Notes: generated from the letters alone by a model not told the origin. DNA of 64,000 nt from Prochloron sp965198675 (GCA_965198675.1 OZ240666.1:4278001-4342000), one strand, 5' to 3'. Shown: positions 26,233 to 34,894, counted from the first letter of the stretch. Made by a program: numbers and translations.

Positions 26233-26538
26233 TCAATCGAATAGGATTAAAAATGTGCGCTCGTCCCATTGGGGTAAGTCGATGGCCGATATGATATATT
26301 CTGAAGGGATGACAACGGTGGCTTCTCGATAAATTCGCTCTACCATTGAGCTACCCAGATTCCCTGTATGATTTTGAGAACGTAAAGGTGGTCTCTCGAG
26401 GAGTCTTTTACTTTCCAAGATGAGCCAAGATGAGCCAAAACCACCCACTCCTAGTAGTTCCAGTAGTTCTACTTTCTCTATGTTGTTAATCTGAATGGGG
26501 ATGATTCCACCCACTGTTACTGCTAAGGTTTCAGACAT
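26233..26538 (-). pseudogene. Truncated kinase-like N-lobe fragment
   Basis: A 101-residue ORF whose ELLELLGVGGFGSSWLI resembles the glycine-rich loop of Ser/Thr kinase-like proteins. VIPSEYIISAIDLPQWDER and FLILFD resemble the end of the N-lobe. The catalytic loop and DFG region are absent because the frame stops at 26233, beside an IS-end-like hairpin. A middle stretch (RPPLRSQNHTGNLGSS) does not fit a kinase. It overlaps the end of the phosphoribosyltransferase gene by 8 nt. I infer a truncated gene; a small unrelated protein is possible. Confidence 0.5.
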
Positions 26539-27259
26539 TGCTCTTTGGGGCTGCCGAAAATTGCTGATTGTATTGTTGTAGATAATCTAAAGCAACAGAA
26601 GTGGTAACTTGGTCAAAATTAAAGTAAAAACGGCTGACGCTCAAGAAAGGAGAGGGGGTTTCTAAGATAAGAAGGCGATTGCAGGACTGGTTCAGTTCTG
26701 GGAGTAATGGTCGGGGCGCAACTGGGGAGGCGATCCATACCTGGGCTGCTTGATGATTAGCCTTTATTGCCTCAGCAGCAGCTAGAATGGTCATTCCTGT
26801 GGCAATTCCGTCATCTACGAGAATGGCGATCCGGGGTGAAACACCGGATCTGCTACCGCAGATCGCCCCTTCAGCATTGACTTGGGGACGGTAGCTAGCA
26901 AATTGCGATTCTTGGGTTAGGGCTTTTTCTAGAGCGAGAGACCGAGATTTATTGAGGAGGTCGCAACTGATTCTTTTTAAGAGTTTGGGACTGCTCCAAA
27001 GAACGTTTCCATCGGTTGTTACTGCTCCAATTGCTAATTCGCGATTCGAGAAAGTGGTAATTTTTTTCGCTATTATTATGTCTAGGGGACATTTTAGCTT
27101 CCGGGCTACGGGTATGGCCACGGGAATGCCTCTCCGGGGCAGAGCATAGACAATGGGGGATATTGCCCGGTTTGACCCCTGGCTAATTTCCTGGCTGACT
27201 AATTGGGCTAGTTGTTCCCCCGCACTGAAGCGATCTGTAAATAAGATAGTTTGAGACAA
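26531..27259 (-). CDS. Phosphoribosyltransferase family protein with an 11-residue repeat-derived insert
   Basis: A 242-residue type I phosphoribosyltransferase-fold protein. ALPRRGIPVAIPVARKL and DIIIAKKI are typical of the family often annotated as predicted phosphoribosyltransferases. The PRPP loop is ILVDDGIATGMT. Just before it, ICGSRSGVSPR is encoded by a GATC-bounded 33-nt palindromic element (26828-26864). Removing it restores GCGATCGC and gives EGAIAILVDDGIATG, as expected for the family. The insert is in frame and immediately adjoins the active-site strand. Substrate unknown. Confidence 0.87.
   Translation of the reverse strand: MSQTILFTDRFSAGEQLAQLVSQEISQGSNRAISPIVYALPRRGIPVAIPVARKLKCPLDIIIAKKITTFSNRELAIGAVTTDGNVLWSSPKLLKRISCDLLNKSRSLALEKALTQESQFASYRPQVNAEGAICGSRSGVSPRIAILVDDGIATGMTILAAAEAIKANHQAAQVWIASPVAPRPLLPELNQSCNRLLILETPSPFLSVSRFYFNFDQVTTSVALDYLQQYNQQFSAAPKSNV
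26828..26864. repeat. GATC-bounded palindromic repeat inserted in a HIP1 site (PRTase copy)
   Basis: GATC at 26828, 26847 and 26861 delimit the element. Its minus-strand head CGATCTGCGGTAGCAGATC matches the xisI element's plus-strand CGATCTGTGGTAACAGATC with two changes. Inner arms CCGGTG/CACCGG-like form a short hairpin. The 33-nt insert keeps the host frame open. Confidence 0.75.
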
Positions 27260-27338
27260 GGCTCTTTCTTTCTTGACATTGCTATATCTTTATATTATAA
27301 TTTGGATTAACAAAAGAAGTATTTAATTCAATATAACA

Positions 27339-28541
27339 TTACCACGACTTACTAGATTTGTCAAGAACTTTTTCTAGTATTTGTACCGCTGCTTTTACTT
27401 CTGGGGCAGTAACAATCAGGGGGGGTAGGAAACGTAGTACTTTCGGACCTGCTGGTACTAGCAATAAGCCTTCTTCTATTGCTGCTTTAACTATATCTAG
27501 GTCAGTGGTTGGACTGTCTTCTTTCAGTTCCATACCGTTAATTAAACCCCAACCTCGCACTTGAGTAAATAAATGGGGATATTTAAGGGCGATCGCCTGC
27601 AATTTACCCCGCAACTGTTCCCCCCGCTCCTGGACGTTTTGGAGTAGGTTTTCTTTTTCCAGGGTTTGTGCTACAGTTAAAGCAGCAGCGCAGACTAAAG
27701 GGTTTCCACCAAAGGTACTAGCGTGGTTTCCGGGTTCAAAGACATCGCAGGACTTTTTGCACATCATGGCTCCGATGGGAATTCCTCCTGCTAAACCTTT
27801 CGCACTGGTAAAGATATCTGGTTCTATTTCTAAGTGTTCGTAGCCCCACAACTTACCTGTGCGTCCCATTCCCGTTTGTACTTCATCTAAGATGAGGAGA
27901 ATTCCGGTTTGGTCGCAAATTTTCCGTAAGTGCAAGAAATACTCCCTTTCCCCTGGTACCACTCCACCCTCTCCTTGTAGGGGTTCTAACATAATGGCTA
28001 CGGTTTGGGGATTTTTGTTGAGGGTTTCTTCAATTGCTGGGATATCATTGTAGGGAACGTATTCAAATCCGGATACTAAAGGTGAAAAGTCTTGTTGATA
28101 TTTGGGTTGTCCGGTAGCTGTAATGGTGGCTAGGGTGCGTCCGTGAAAGCTAGCTTTGGCTGTTATTATAACAGGTTCTTGGGTAATTTGCAACACTTTA
28201 TAGGCATATTTACGAGCTAGTTTAATGGCTGCTTCGTTGGCTTCTGCTCCGGAATTGCAAAAGAATGCTTTATCAGCGACGGAATTTGCAACTATCCAGT
28301 CTGCTAATTTTTCTTGTTCTGGGATATGATAGAGGTTAGAGACGTGGTGTAATTTTTGGATTTGCTCAGTTACTGTTTCCACTAGGGCTGGGTGAGCGTG
28401 ACCTAGGGTACAAGTGGCTATTCCGGCTACGAAGTCCAGATATTCCCGTCCTTCTGTATCCCAAACCCGACAACCTTCTCCTCTTTCCAGGGCTATGGGA
28501 AAGCGTCCGTAAGTGTTCATTACACCGCCGTGGGAATTCAT
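27339..28541 (-). CDS. argD: Acetylornithine aminotransferase ArgD
   Basis: A 400-residue class III PLP aminotransferase of arginine biosynthesis, converting N-acetylglutamate semialdehyde to N-acetylornithine. VWDTEGREYLDFVAGIATC, FFCNSGAEANEAAIKLARK, ILDEVQTGMGRTG and the PLP lysine in TSAKGLAGGIPIGAM are all present. AAGGAG six nt before ATG 28541 favours that start over ATG 28559. The mazF remnant ends 20 nt upstream on the same strand, so argD may once have followed it in a transcript. Confidence 0.95.
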   Translation of the reverse strand: MNSHGGVMNTYGRFPIALERGEGCRVWDTEGREYLDFVAGIATCTLGHAHPALVETVTEQIQKLHHVSNLYHIPEQEKLADWIVANSVADKAFFCNSGAEANEAAIKLARKYAYKVLQITQEPVIITAKASFHGRTLATITATGQPKYQQDFSPLVSGFEYVPYNDIPAIEETLNKNPQTVAIMLEPLQGEGGVVPGEREYFLHLRKICDQTGILLILDEVQTGMGRTGKLWGYEHLEIEPDIFTSAKGLAGGIPIGAMMCKKSCDVFEPGNHASTFGGNPLVCAAALTVAQTLEKENLLQNVQERGEQLRGKLQAIALKYPHLFTQVRGWGLINGMELKEDSPTTDLDIVKAAIEEGLLLVPAGPKVLRFLPPLIVTAPEVKAAVQILEKVLDKSSKSW

Positions 28542-28561
28542 TTTTGTCTCCTTTTTCATTC

Positions 28562-28750
28562 TTATCGTGCTTTACTCTTTATTTTCCTCGTAATCGGACA
28601 AACCAGAATCAGATTCGAGATGCGATTGTAAGCAAGAGGGGAAATGACTAACACCGGACGATAACCTGCCTGTTCGTTGCCGATTTGCGGATTCAGCTGT
28701 AGTCGGATGATATCACCTCGCTTGGGAGTGCGTCCTTCAATCCCTACCAA
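28562..28750 (-). pseudogene. mazF-like toxin, C-terminally truncated
   Basis: 62 codons beginning MVGIEGRTPKRGDIIRLQLNPQIGNEQAGYRPVLV (family start KRGDI..L...P..G.EQ.G.RP) and VISPLAYNRISNLILVCPIT. It then stops at KIKSKAR. Intact MazF/PemK ribonucleases run to about 110 residues with further conserved motifs, so roughly the last 45 are missing. Its start overlaps the antitoxin stop, the usual mazEF order. Probably inactive. Confidence 0.75.
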
Positions 28751-28986
28751 AGCTCTTCTCCTACTGGATCTCCCCAGTCTAATTCATCGTGCTGCATTTC
28801 GGGGAGAGCTACTGCGAGTAACTCGTCGAGATCGTACTTGGGTCGAGCTGGGGATAAGACCACCCGGTTGCCTAAAGAGATAGAGTTACGGTTTCTCCCT
28901 CTTTCCATCCTACCTGCTGGATAATCCCTTGGGGCAAGTGAAGTGCACTCATAGTTTCGCCATTTTCCAATTTCTTGTTCCATCAT
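28744..28986 (-). pseudogene. mazE-like antitoxin with compensating frameshifts
   Basis: The 80-codon ORF reads MMEQEIGKWRN, then an unrelated stretch, then GNRVVLSPARPKYDLDELLA, a MazE C-terminus. In the +1 frame the middle reads LPQGIIQQVGWKEGETVTLSL, the normal MazE DNA-binding region. Two compensating indels, near 28955 and 28865, therefore displaced about 30 codons. The DNA-binding half is lost while the toxin-binding half (HDELDWGDPVGEELW) remains. Together with the truncated mazF this is a decayed module. Confidence 0.7.
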
Positions 28987-29047
28987 TGCTGCACTTTTCC
29001 CAACAACTCTAATAAATATAAGCCCATCTTACCTCATCCCCCACCAG

Positions 29048-29868
29048 GTGATAAGATATAGCTTGTATGTCAAAATGAGGCTGGGGAGGCTCGAAATTAT
29101 CCCTATATTTGTGAGACCTATTCATTTGAATGCCCTAGAGGATACTCTTCCAGAAGAAGCAGTTGCAGCATCTATTCAATCTCTGTTAGCATATGTTGGG
29201 GATTTGGAAAATGGCTTGGGTCAGACTGTAGGACTGATATGTAAGTCTTTCCGTTGTCATAGGTCTAGGGAAAAGACTGATTGGGTCTTGCAAGCAAAAA
29301 TCCAGACTGAACAACTCTCAACTTACTGCCGTCCGCAGCTGTTGTCTAGGCTTGTTTCAAGTATTGGTGCCTTGTTGGCAAGTGTGGGACGATATGAGGA
29401 AGCTCTGGAGAGTTGTCAAAAGGCGATCGCCCTCAATCCAAAATCTGTTAAAGCTTTGGTAAATCAAGGTGCTGCACTGCTTAATCTAGAGCGATATGAG
29501 GAAGCGTTGTCCAATTGTCAAAAGGCGATCGCCCTCAATCCAAAATCTTTTGAAGCTTGGTATAATCAAGGGAACGCACTTGATGATTTAGAGAGATATG
29601 ACAGCGATTGATGAAGCAATCAATCTGGAACCTCAAGAAGTGTTATGCAGAGCTAATCGGGGCATTATTTTGGCCAGGGAGTGAAGCTCTTGCTGACTGT
29701 GACATGAGAGTGGCTATTATGGCAAAGCTTGTTGCTATGCTTTACAAGGAGAAGTTGAACCAGCCATAGATAACCTGCAAAAAGCCATTGATATTGCACC
29801 TCGTGTTAGTCGAAGGGAAGCGAAATCTAACCCTGATTTTGACAGTATAAGGCATGATGAGAGATGAG
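29048..29868 (+). pseudogene. TPR-repeat protein, frameshifted remnant
   Basis: The first frame (29048 or ATG 29075 to 29611) gives about 178 residues with two near-identical TPRs (GRYEEALESCQKAIALNPKS, ERYEEALSNCQKAIALNPKS), each carrying a HIP1 site. It stops at YDSD. Other frames continue as AIDEAINLEPQEVLCRANRG (29598-) and, after another shift, ACCYALQGEVEPAIDNLQKAI and PDFDSIR (to 29868). So at least two frameshifts split one TPR gene. Function unknown. Confidence 0.75.
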
Positions 29869-29918
29869 ATATTGGGTAGGATCACCCCTTAATCCCCCCT
29901 TAACAAGGGAGGAAACTA

Positions 29919-30230
29919 TAGCACGTACCATGACAGTTACCAGTTACCAGTTACCAGTTACCAGTTACTGTTTGAGGGCGATCGCTGCTACAATAAACCA
30001 TTATAACGTTGTTCGGTGCGTTACTAACACACCCTACAATTTATTATATATGAGCGATCGCAGTAAAAAACCATGAAAACGTTGTTCGGTCTACAACTGG
30101 TAACTGGTATTGCGAAGCTTTGCGCAAGCTTTGCGCAAGCAACCGTCCAAGGCGTCCTGGTAACTGGTAACTGGTAACTGGTAACTGGTAACTGGTAACT
30201 GGTAACTGGTAACTGTCAAGGTACGTGCTA
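29919..30230. repeat. 312-nt element with 25-nt terminal inverted repeats and heptamer arms
   Basis: The ends TAGCACGTACC(A/T)TGACAGTT are inverted copies with one mismatch over 25 nt. Inward, each side carries tandem CAGTTAC / GTAACTG heptamers (29936-29966 and 30157-30212). The centre has HIP1 sites, a GTGCGTTAC repeat at 30007-30029 and a GCGAAGC...GGCGTCC element at 30110-30157 nested in the heptamer array. It has no coding capacity and ends 32 nt before ahcY. Confidence 0.75.
30110..30157. repeat. Dispersed GCGAAGC...GGCGTCC repeat nested in heptamers
   Basis: Same family as 8542-8589. It lies between CTGGTA and TGGTAACTGG, as does the copy at 54532-54588, so both copies appear inserted into the same heptamer context. 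Confidence 0.7.
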
Positions 30231-30261
30231 CAATGATATTTGCTGTATCGAAAGAAATTAG

Positions 30262-31539
30262 ATGACTGCCACTGCTACTAAGCTGAAGTACGAGGTAAAA
30301 GACCTATCCCTGGCACCCAAAGGGAAACAAAGAATCCAATGGGCGGCGCGGGAAATGCCCGTAATGAAGCAAATTCAGGAACGTTTTGGCCAAGAAAAGC
30401 CCTTGGCAGGTATTCGCCTCATTGCCTGCTGCCATGTTACTACGGAAACGGCAAATCTGGCCATCGCTCTCAAGGCAGGTGGTGCGGATGCTCTTCTCAT
30501 TGCTAGCAACCCCCTCTCCACTCAAAACGATGTAGCTGCTTGTTTGGTTGCAGATTACGAAATCCCGGTTTTTGCTTTCAAAGGGGAAGATAACGAGACC
30601 TATCACCGTCACGTTGAAATTGCCCTGGACCACAAACCCAATATTATTATTGACGATGGGGGCGATGTGACTGCTACCTTGGTTAAGGAAAGGCAGCACC
30701 AACTTGGGGATATTATCGGTACTACGGAAGAAACTACCACTGGTATTGTTCGTCTGTTGGCTATGTTCAAAGACGGGGTGCTCAGTTTTCCCGCTATGAA
30801 CGTGAATGACGCGGAAACTAAGCACTTCTTCGATAATCGCTACGGTACCGGTCAATCTACTTTAGATGGTATTATTCGAGCCACTAATGTGCTGCTGGCA
30901 GGTAAAACTGTGGTGGTGGCAGGTTACGGTTGGTGCGGCAAAGGAGTTGCTATGCGGGCCAAAGGCATGGGGGCTAACGTTATTGTCACGGAAATTAACC
31001 CTGTGCGGGCTATTGAAGCCGCCATGGATGGGTTCCGGGTACTGCCTATGGCTCTGGCTGTTCCTCAAGGAGATTTGTTCATCACCCTCACCGGCAACAA
31101 GCATGTGATTCGGGGGGAACATTTTGGGGCTATGAAAGATGGGGCGATGATTTGTAATTCTGGTCACTTTGATATCGAAATTGACCTGAAAGCCTTGGGT
31201 GCGAAAGCTACAGAGGTGAAAGAGGTGCGAAACTTTACCCAACAATACCAGCTCAAAAATGGAAAATCCATTGTGGTTTTGGGGGAAGGACGGTTAATAA
31301 ACCTAGCAGCAGCAGAAGGACATCCCAGTGCGGTGATGGATATGAGTTTTGCTAACCAGGCTTTAGCCTGTGAGTACTTGGTTCAGAATAAGGGCAAGTT
31401 AGAGGCAGGTTTGCATTCTATTCCCAAGGGAATTGATCAGGAAATTGCTCGGTTGAAGTTGCAGGCTATGGGAATCGCCATCGATAGCCTGACACTGGAA
31501 CAAGAGGAGTATATTAATTCCTGGACTGTAGGCACCTAA
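30262..31539 (+). CDS. ahcY: Adenosylhomocysteinase AhcY (SahH)
   Basis: A 425-residue NAD-dependent S-adenosylhomocysteine hydrolase that clears the by-product of methylation. Early GIRLIACCHVTTETANLA, DDGGDVTATLV, EETTTGIVRL and the NAD-binding VVVAGYGWCGKGVAMRAKG are present. NSGHFDIEID and the C-terminal MGIAIDSLTLEQEEYI complete the family pattern. ATG 30262 follows an inverted-repeat element ending 32 nt upstream. The promoter must lie in or across that element. No SAH riboswitch is recognisable. Confidence 0.96.
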   Translation: MTATATKLKYEVKDLSLAPKGKQRIQWAAREMPVMKQIQERFGQEKPLAGIRLIACCHVTTETANLAIALKAGGADALLIASNPLSTQNDVAACLVADYEIPVFAFKGEDNETYHRHVEIALDHKPNIIIDDGGDVTATLVKERQHQLGDIIGTTEETTTGIVRLLAMFKDGVLSFPAMNVNDAETKHFFDNRYGTGQSTLDGIIRATNVLLAGKTVVVAGYGWCGKGVAMRAKGMGANVIVTEINPVRAIEAAMDGFRVLPMALAVPQGDLFITLTGNKHVIRGEHFGAMKDGAMICNSGHFDIEIDLKALGAKATEVKEVRNFTQQYQLKNGKSIVVLGEGRLINLAAAEGHPSAVMDMSFANQALACEYLVQNKGKLEAGLHSIPKGIDQEIARLKLQAMGIAIDSLTLEQEEYINSWTVGT

Positions 31540-31612
31540 TAGGGTTTGGGGGCGCACGGCTGTGCGCCCGGGGCTGCTGAAGAATGGAAAAACCGCAGAG
31601 ACGCAGAGGACA

Positions 31613-31660
31613 CAGAGAGGAAAGAGAGGAAAGAGAGGAAAGAGAGGAAAGAGAAGAAAG
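31613..31660. repeat. Tandem AAAGAGAGGA decamer
   Basis: About four units of AAAGAGAGGA follow CGCAGAGACGCAGAGGACAC in the gap between ahcY and nurA. The low-complexity tract has no gene. Confidence 0.75.
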
Positions 31661-31680
31661 GTGTAGGGTGTGGGGAAGAA

Positions 31681-32877
31681 TTAAGCAATAGTGGAACGTT
31701 TGGTACTTTCTTTGGAAGAAGTACCCACATTTTTAATCCCAGCTCGAATCATTTCTCGTTCTAAGAGGGCAAAAAAACTAGCCCGATCGCCGGATCGAAC
31801 TACTGCTTGATTGTGAGCTTCTGCTAAAGCAATGGGATAGCCATAGCCTTTATATACTTGTGCTAACATTATACTCAAGGATTGGTCCAATAAGTCCCGA
31901 GTTTCTGCTACCCAAGCGGGAACTTCAATGCGAGCAACTTCCGAACCCACATTAACGTAGCAAAAATAGACTCTGAGAGGTTCGTCGTATAAGTGGAGAA
32001 TAGATGAATTGCTGCGCCACAAACAACTCCTTTGTCCTGGTTCTAATAAGTGACCCCAAATGGTAGTATCCCGCAAAGGGGTAATAACTTCGCACTCCTT
32101 CTTTTCCTCTATACTACCACAATTAACAACGCAATTAGGGTTATCAAAGGGACAAGCAGGGAGACGGAGAAAGTTAACTGCTTCTATACTGCGAGAAGCA
32201 CTGACATAACCCATTAAAGGAATGTTAGTTTTGTGCAACTCTTCCCAAGCAGCGAGAATGGGAGAAAGGATTTGCTCCCGGGCAGGCTGGGGTAAGGCTT
32301 CCAAAAACCAGTAGATTAAAGAACCATCTACCATAGCCAAATTGGGAATATGATAGTGTTCACCAGGAGGACGCACCCAACGACAAGCCATTTCTGCCAA
32401 CATCTGCGCTTCGGAGACAGTGCGTCGATGTCCCATCCATTCCTGAACCCGGATACCCCACTGTTTCGAGATATAGATATCTTCTGGTTTGTAGAATACT
32501 TCCGGAATACTATCCAGCAAGGGAAACAAACCTTGACCATAGTGGAGCATTATTCGACCGATATTGATTAAATAGCAATAGGTAACTTCGTGGTGAGAAG
32601 GGGAAATTTGGGAACCATCGGTAGCGAAGACACTATGACTTTTTGGTGGTGTCGGGATAGGTATGGAGGTATCTATGGGTTCTATGGGAGTAGCGGCGGT
32701 AAATATGAGGCGATCGCGCCACTCAAGAAGCTGTTGCACCAGCTCCTCCTGTCTATGGCCCACCTGTCCCAGCAACTCAGTGGCCCGTTGCAATCTTTCA
32801 CGATTGGCTAACCCTTCTTGTTGCAAGTGTTGGCTAATACCAGGAATTTGTCCTGCCAGTTTAGCTAAGTCGAGCAT
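31681..32877 (-). CDS. nurA: NurA-domain nuclease
   Basis: A 398-residue NurA-domain protein, a 5'-3' nuclease family that acts with HerA in DNA end processing. The key Asp motif is VFATDGSQISPSHH (about residue 80), followed by PNLAMVDGSLIYWFLE (about 185), typical of the RNase H-like NurA fold. RVYFCYVNVGSEVARIEVP and GYGYPIALAEAHNQAVV match the C-terminal part. Start taken at MLDLAKLAG (32877). The 22 codons upstream are a dispersed repeat (CGCAAAGACGCAAAG). A VWA gene lies 73 nt upstream on the same strand. Confidence 0.87.
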   Translation of the reverse strand: MLDLAKLAGQIPGISQHLQQEGLANRERLQRATELLGQVGHRQEELVQQLLEWRDRLIFTAATPIEPIDTSIPIPTPPKSHSVFATDGSQISPSHHEVTYCYLINIGRIMLHYGQGLFPLLDSIPEVFYKPEDIYISKQWGIRVQEWMGHRRTVSEAQMLAEMACRWVRPPGEHYHIPNLAMVDGSLIYWFLEALPQPAREQILSPILAAWEELHKTNIPLMGYVSASRSIEAVNFLRLPACPFDNPNCVVNCGSIEEKKECEVITPLRDTTIWGHLLEPGQRSCLWRSNSSILHLYDEPLRVYFCYVNVGSEVARIEVPAWVAETRDLLDQSLSIMLAQVYKGYGYPIALAEAHNQAVVRSGDRASFFALLEREMIRAGIKNVGTSSKESTKRSTIA

Positions 32878-32950
32878 CTTGTTCAATCTTCCTTTGCGCA
32901 TGCAGCGCCTTTGCGCGAAACCCACCAAGACGCAAAGACGCAAAGATTTA

Positions 32951-33580
32951 TTAATCGATGAGAGCGTTGAGCAAGACTTGTGTCAAACTCATATTTTGCA
33001 TATCGTCGATAGTGACTGTATCCACTATGTCGAATTTCGCCCCCACATTTTCCAGCTCGTCGTCTAAGGCTTTGAGATAGCGAGTGGCTTTTTTATCTTT
33101 ACCCACTTGAATCAGGGAAATACCCAATTCTTCATCCCGGTCAATTTTTTGGGATGCTTCGATAATGAGCTTCATTACTGCTTTGCGGTCATCTGGTTCC
33201 CCATCAGTAATGACTAACATGGTTTCCCCATTAGGTTTAGCCACACCTGCTTCTTTGCGCTCAAAATAGTTATCCAGAGCATCTTGGAGTACTCCCGCTA
33301 GGTCAGTGCGACCCATAGGTTCGTTTTCTTCGTAGATTTGCACTACTTTATCTGCGGTTACGTGGTCGTAGCGTCTGTAGCGACTGGAAAACAGATAGAC
33401 GGTGATTCCGTCTGGATCGATTGCTTCGCATTCTTTGGCTAATGCTAGGGTAGACTCCTGAGCTGTAAACCAACGAGTTTTACCGCTATCGAGGTCTGCT
33501 GTAGACATGCTACCGCTCTTATCGATGATAAGAGTATAATCCCGCTCTTTAACAATGGAATTCTCTACCATTTTTTGCAA
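32951..33580 (-). CDS. VWA-domain protein
   Basis: A 209-residue cytosolic von Willebrand factor A domain protein. The metal-binding MIDAS site is complete: DKSGSMSTAD (DxSxS), Thr in MGRTDLAGVLQDAL and Asp in VITDGEPDD. There is no signal peptide or membrane segment. Stand-alone VWA proteins of this kind often serve as metal-dependent adaptors; its partner is not evident. It may be in one operon with nurA (same strand, 73 nt), but that gap carries a repeat. Confidence 0.88.
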   Translation of the reverse strand: MQKMVENSIVKERDYTLIIDKSGSMSTADLDSGKTRWFTAQESTLALAKECEAIDPDGITVYLFSSRYRRYDHVTADKVVQIYEENEPMGRTDLAGVLQDALDNYFERKEAGVAKPNGETMLVITDGEPDDRKAVMKLIIEASQKIDRDEELGISLIQVGKDKKATRYLKALDDELENVGAKFDIVDTVTIDDMQNMSLTQVLLNALID

Positions 33581-33742
33581 AACCTCCTCATTGGCTTTGT
33601 TATCTATCTTATTACCCCTGTGGGGAAAATAGAGATAAATTCCAAATTTCTTTTGTTTTGGAAAAAAAATATTTAGATTTGATTGAATATAGAATTATTG
33701 GTATATAATGAAAGAATACCAGAAAGTTTAAGGATTCAAACA

Positions 33743-34018
33743 ATGACTCAAGAAATACAGAAGTATCGCTCCATCTGCACCCTCACCTTTGGGGATATCT
33801 ACCCTCAGATTATCGTTTGGTTAATGGTAATTTTTATCACCTTGGCTACTACCTTAGCCCTCTGGAGTAGCACCCGTCAAATCTATGCTTTCGCTGCTGT
33901 GGGTATCGTCTTGATCCTATCCCTGCCTTTCCTTCTCTTTACATTTGTCACTACTTTATTGAACCACATTGAGTTTGTGGCTGTAGAAGAGGGGGAAAAA
34001 AGTACTGTCATAAAATAA
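33743..34018 (+). CDS. Small two-helix membrane protein, hypothetical
   Basis: A 91-residue protein with two hydrophobic segments (IIVWLMVIFITLATTLALW and FAAVGIVLILSLPFLLFTF) and short polar tails (EEGEKSTVIK). ATG at 33743 is preferred over an in-frame start at 33683, which adds a segment unlike a leader. No family recognised. It stands alone between the VWA gene and the ABC exporter. Confidence 0.65.
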   Translation: MTQEIQKYRSICTLTFGDIYPQIIVWLMVIFITLATTLALWSSTRQIYAFAAVGIVLILSLPFLLFTFVTTLLNHIEFVAVEEGEKSTVIK

Positions 34019-34100
34019 GTATGTTTTACGCAGAGGCGCAGGAACGCCGGAAGGAGGCAGAGAAATGACCACTATCATGGTACTTATCATGGTACGTGTT

Positions 34101-34889
34101 TCAAGCTCCCATGCCGGAATATTTTTTGATTCCGCGACGCCAAAGCCAGCGGTTGAGGAAGAAAAACAGCGATCCCCATGCTAACATTACGGACATAGCT
34201 TGCTGGAAGTTAACTGGCAAGCCGATTATTAGTGCGACGGGAAAATGGATAAAATAGGGAAATGGAGTCCAGAGAGCAATTTCCCGGACAAGGGGTGGGA
34301 ACACTTCCAGGGGAGCAATTAAACCTGAGAGAAACAAGTAAAATAAAAAAGAAATTTGCTCCAGTGCAGCAGCTCTTTCTGTCCAAAAAGCGAACATGGC
34401 TAGGGTATATTGGAGCAAGAAACGGAGGGTAAAGGCGATCGCCGTAGCGAGAATGCAAAGCAAGATATTGGGGATACTGGGGAACCAAATTGCTTCTGGA
34501 TAGAGGAGGAAAAAAAAACCCGCCAATAATGCTATAATAGATAAACGGGCGACTCTTTCCGACAAATGCATGGCTACATGACGCCACACTGGATCTATGG
34601 GTTGTAATAAAGCAAAGGAAAGTTTTCCTTCCACTACTTCCTTTTCAAATTCCCAAATAACCCAAACAACGGTGAATTGACGGATAATAAATACACCGAT
34701 AAAGTAGCGGGCAAAATCCATTGGTTCTAAACCAAAGTTTCCCTCCCCTGCTGCTTTAGTCCACACCCCCATTAAAATAATCGGTAAAGAACCGGCAAGT
34801 GCCCATAAAAATAACTCTGCCCGGTATTCTACCATATGAGCGTAGTATACAGAAAGTAATGCTACTGCTTGTTTAAATAACCATTTCAT
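34101..34889 (-). CDS. ABC-2 type exporter permease
   Basis: A 262-residue membrane protein with six hydrophobic segments (for example LFLWALAGSLPIILMGVW, IIALLAGFFFLLY, ILLCILATAIAFTLRFLL). It belongs to the DUF990-like ABC-2 permeases. The motif VVEGKLSFALLQPIDPVWRH is characteristic. The ATPase partner is probably 35209-36198 on the same strand, 319 nt upstream; a gene remnant now separates them. Such systems usually have two different permeases; the second is not adjacent here. Confidence 0.88.
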   Translation of the reverse strand: MKWLFKQAVALLSVYYAHMVEYRAELFLWALAGSLPIILMGVWTKAAGEGNFGLEPMDFARYFIGVFIIRQFTVVWVIWEFEKEVVEGKLSFALLQPIDPVWRHVAMHLSERVARLSIIALLAGFFFLLYPEAIWFPSIPNILLCILATAIAFTLRFLLQYTLAMFAFWTERAAALEQISFLFYLFLSGLIAPLEVFPPLVREIALWTPFPYFIHFPVALIIGLPVNFQQAMSVMLAWGSLFFFLNRWLWRRGIKKYSGMGA

Positions 34890-34894
34890 AATAA

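Noticed and set aside
29230..30262. SAH or SAM riboswitch upstream of ahcY
   Set aside because: The upstream sequence is an inverted-repeat element and TPR remnant; I see no SAH aptamer core.
31536..31764. Short ORFs on both strands over the AAAGAGAGGA tract
   Set aside because: Low-complexity repeat translation with no conservation signal.
32663..33067. Plus-strand 134-residue ORF antisense to nurA and the VWA gene
   Set aside because: Both minus-strand genes have strong family motifs in this stretch; the antisense ORF is Ser/Cys-rich and unsupported.
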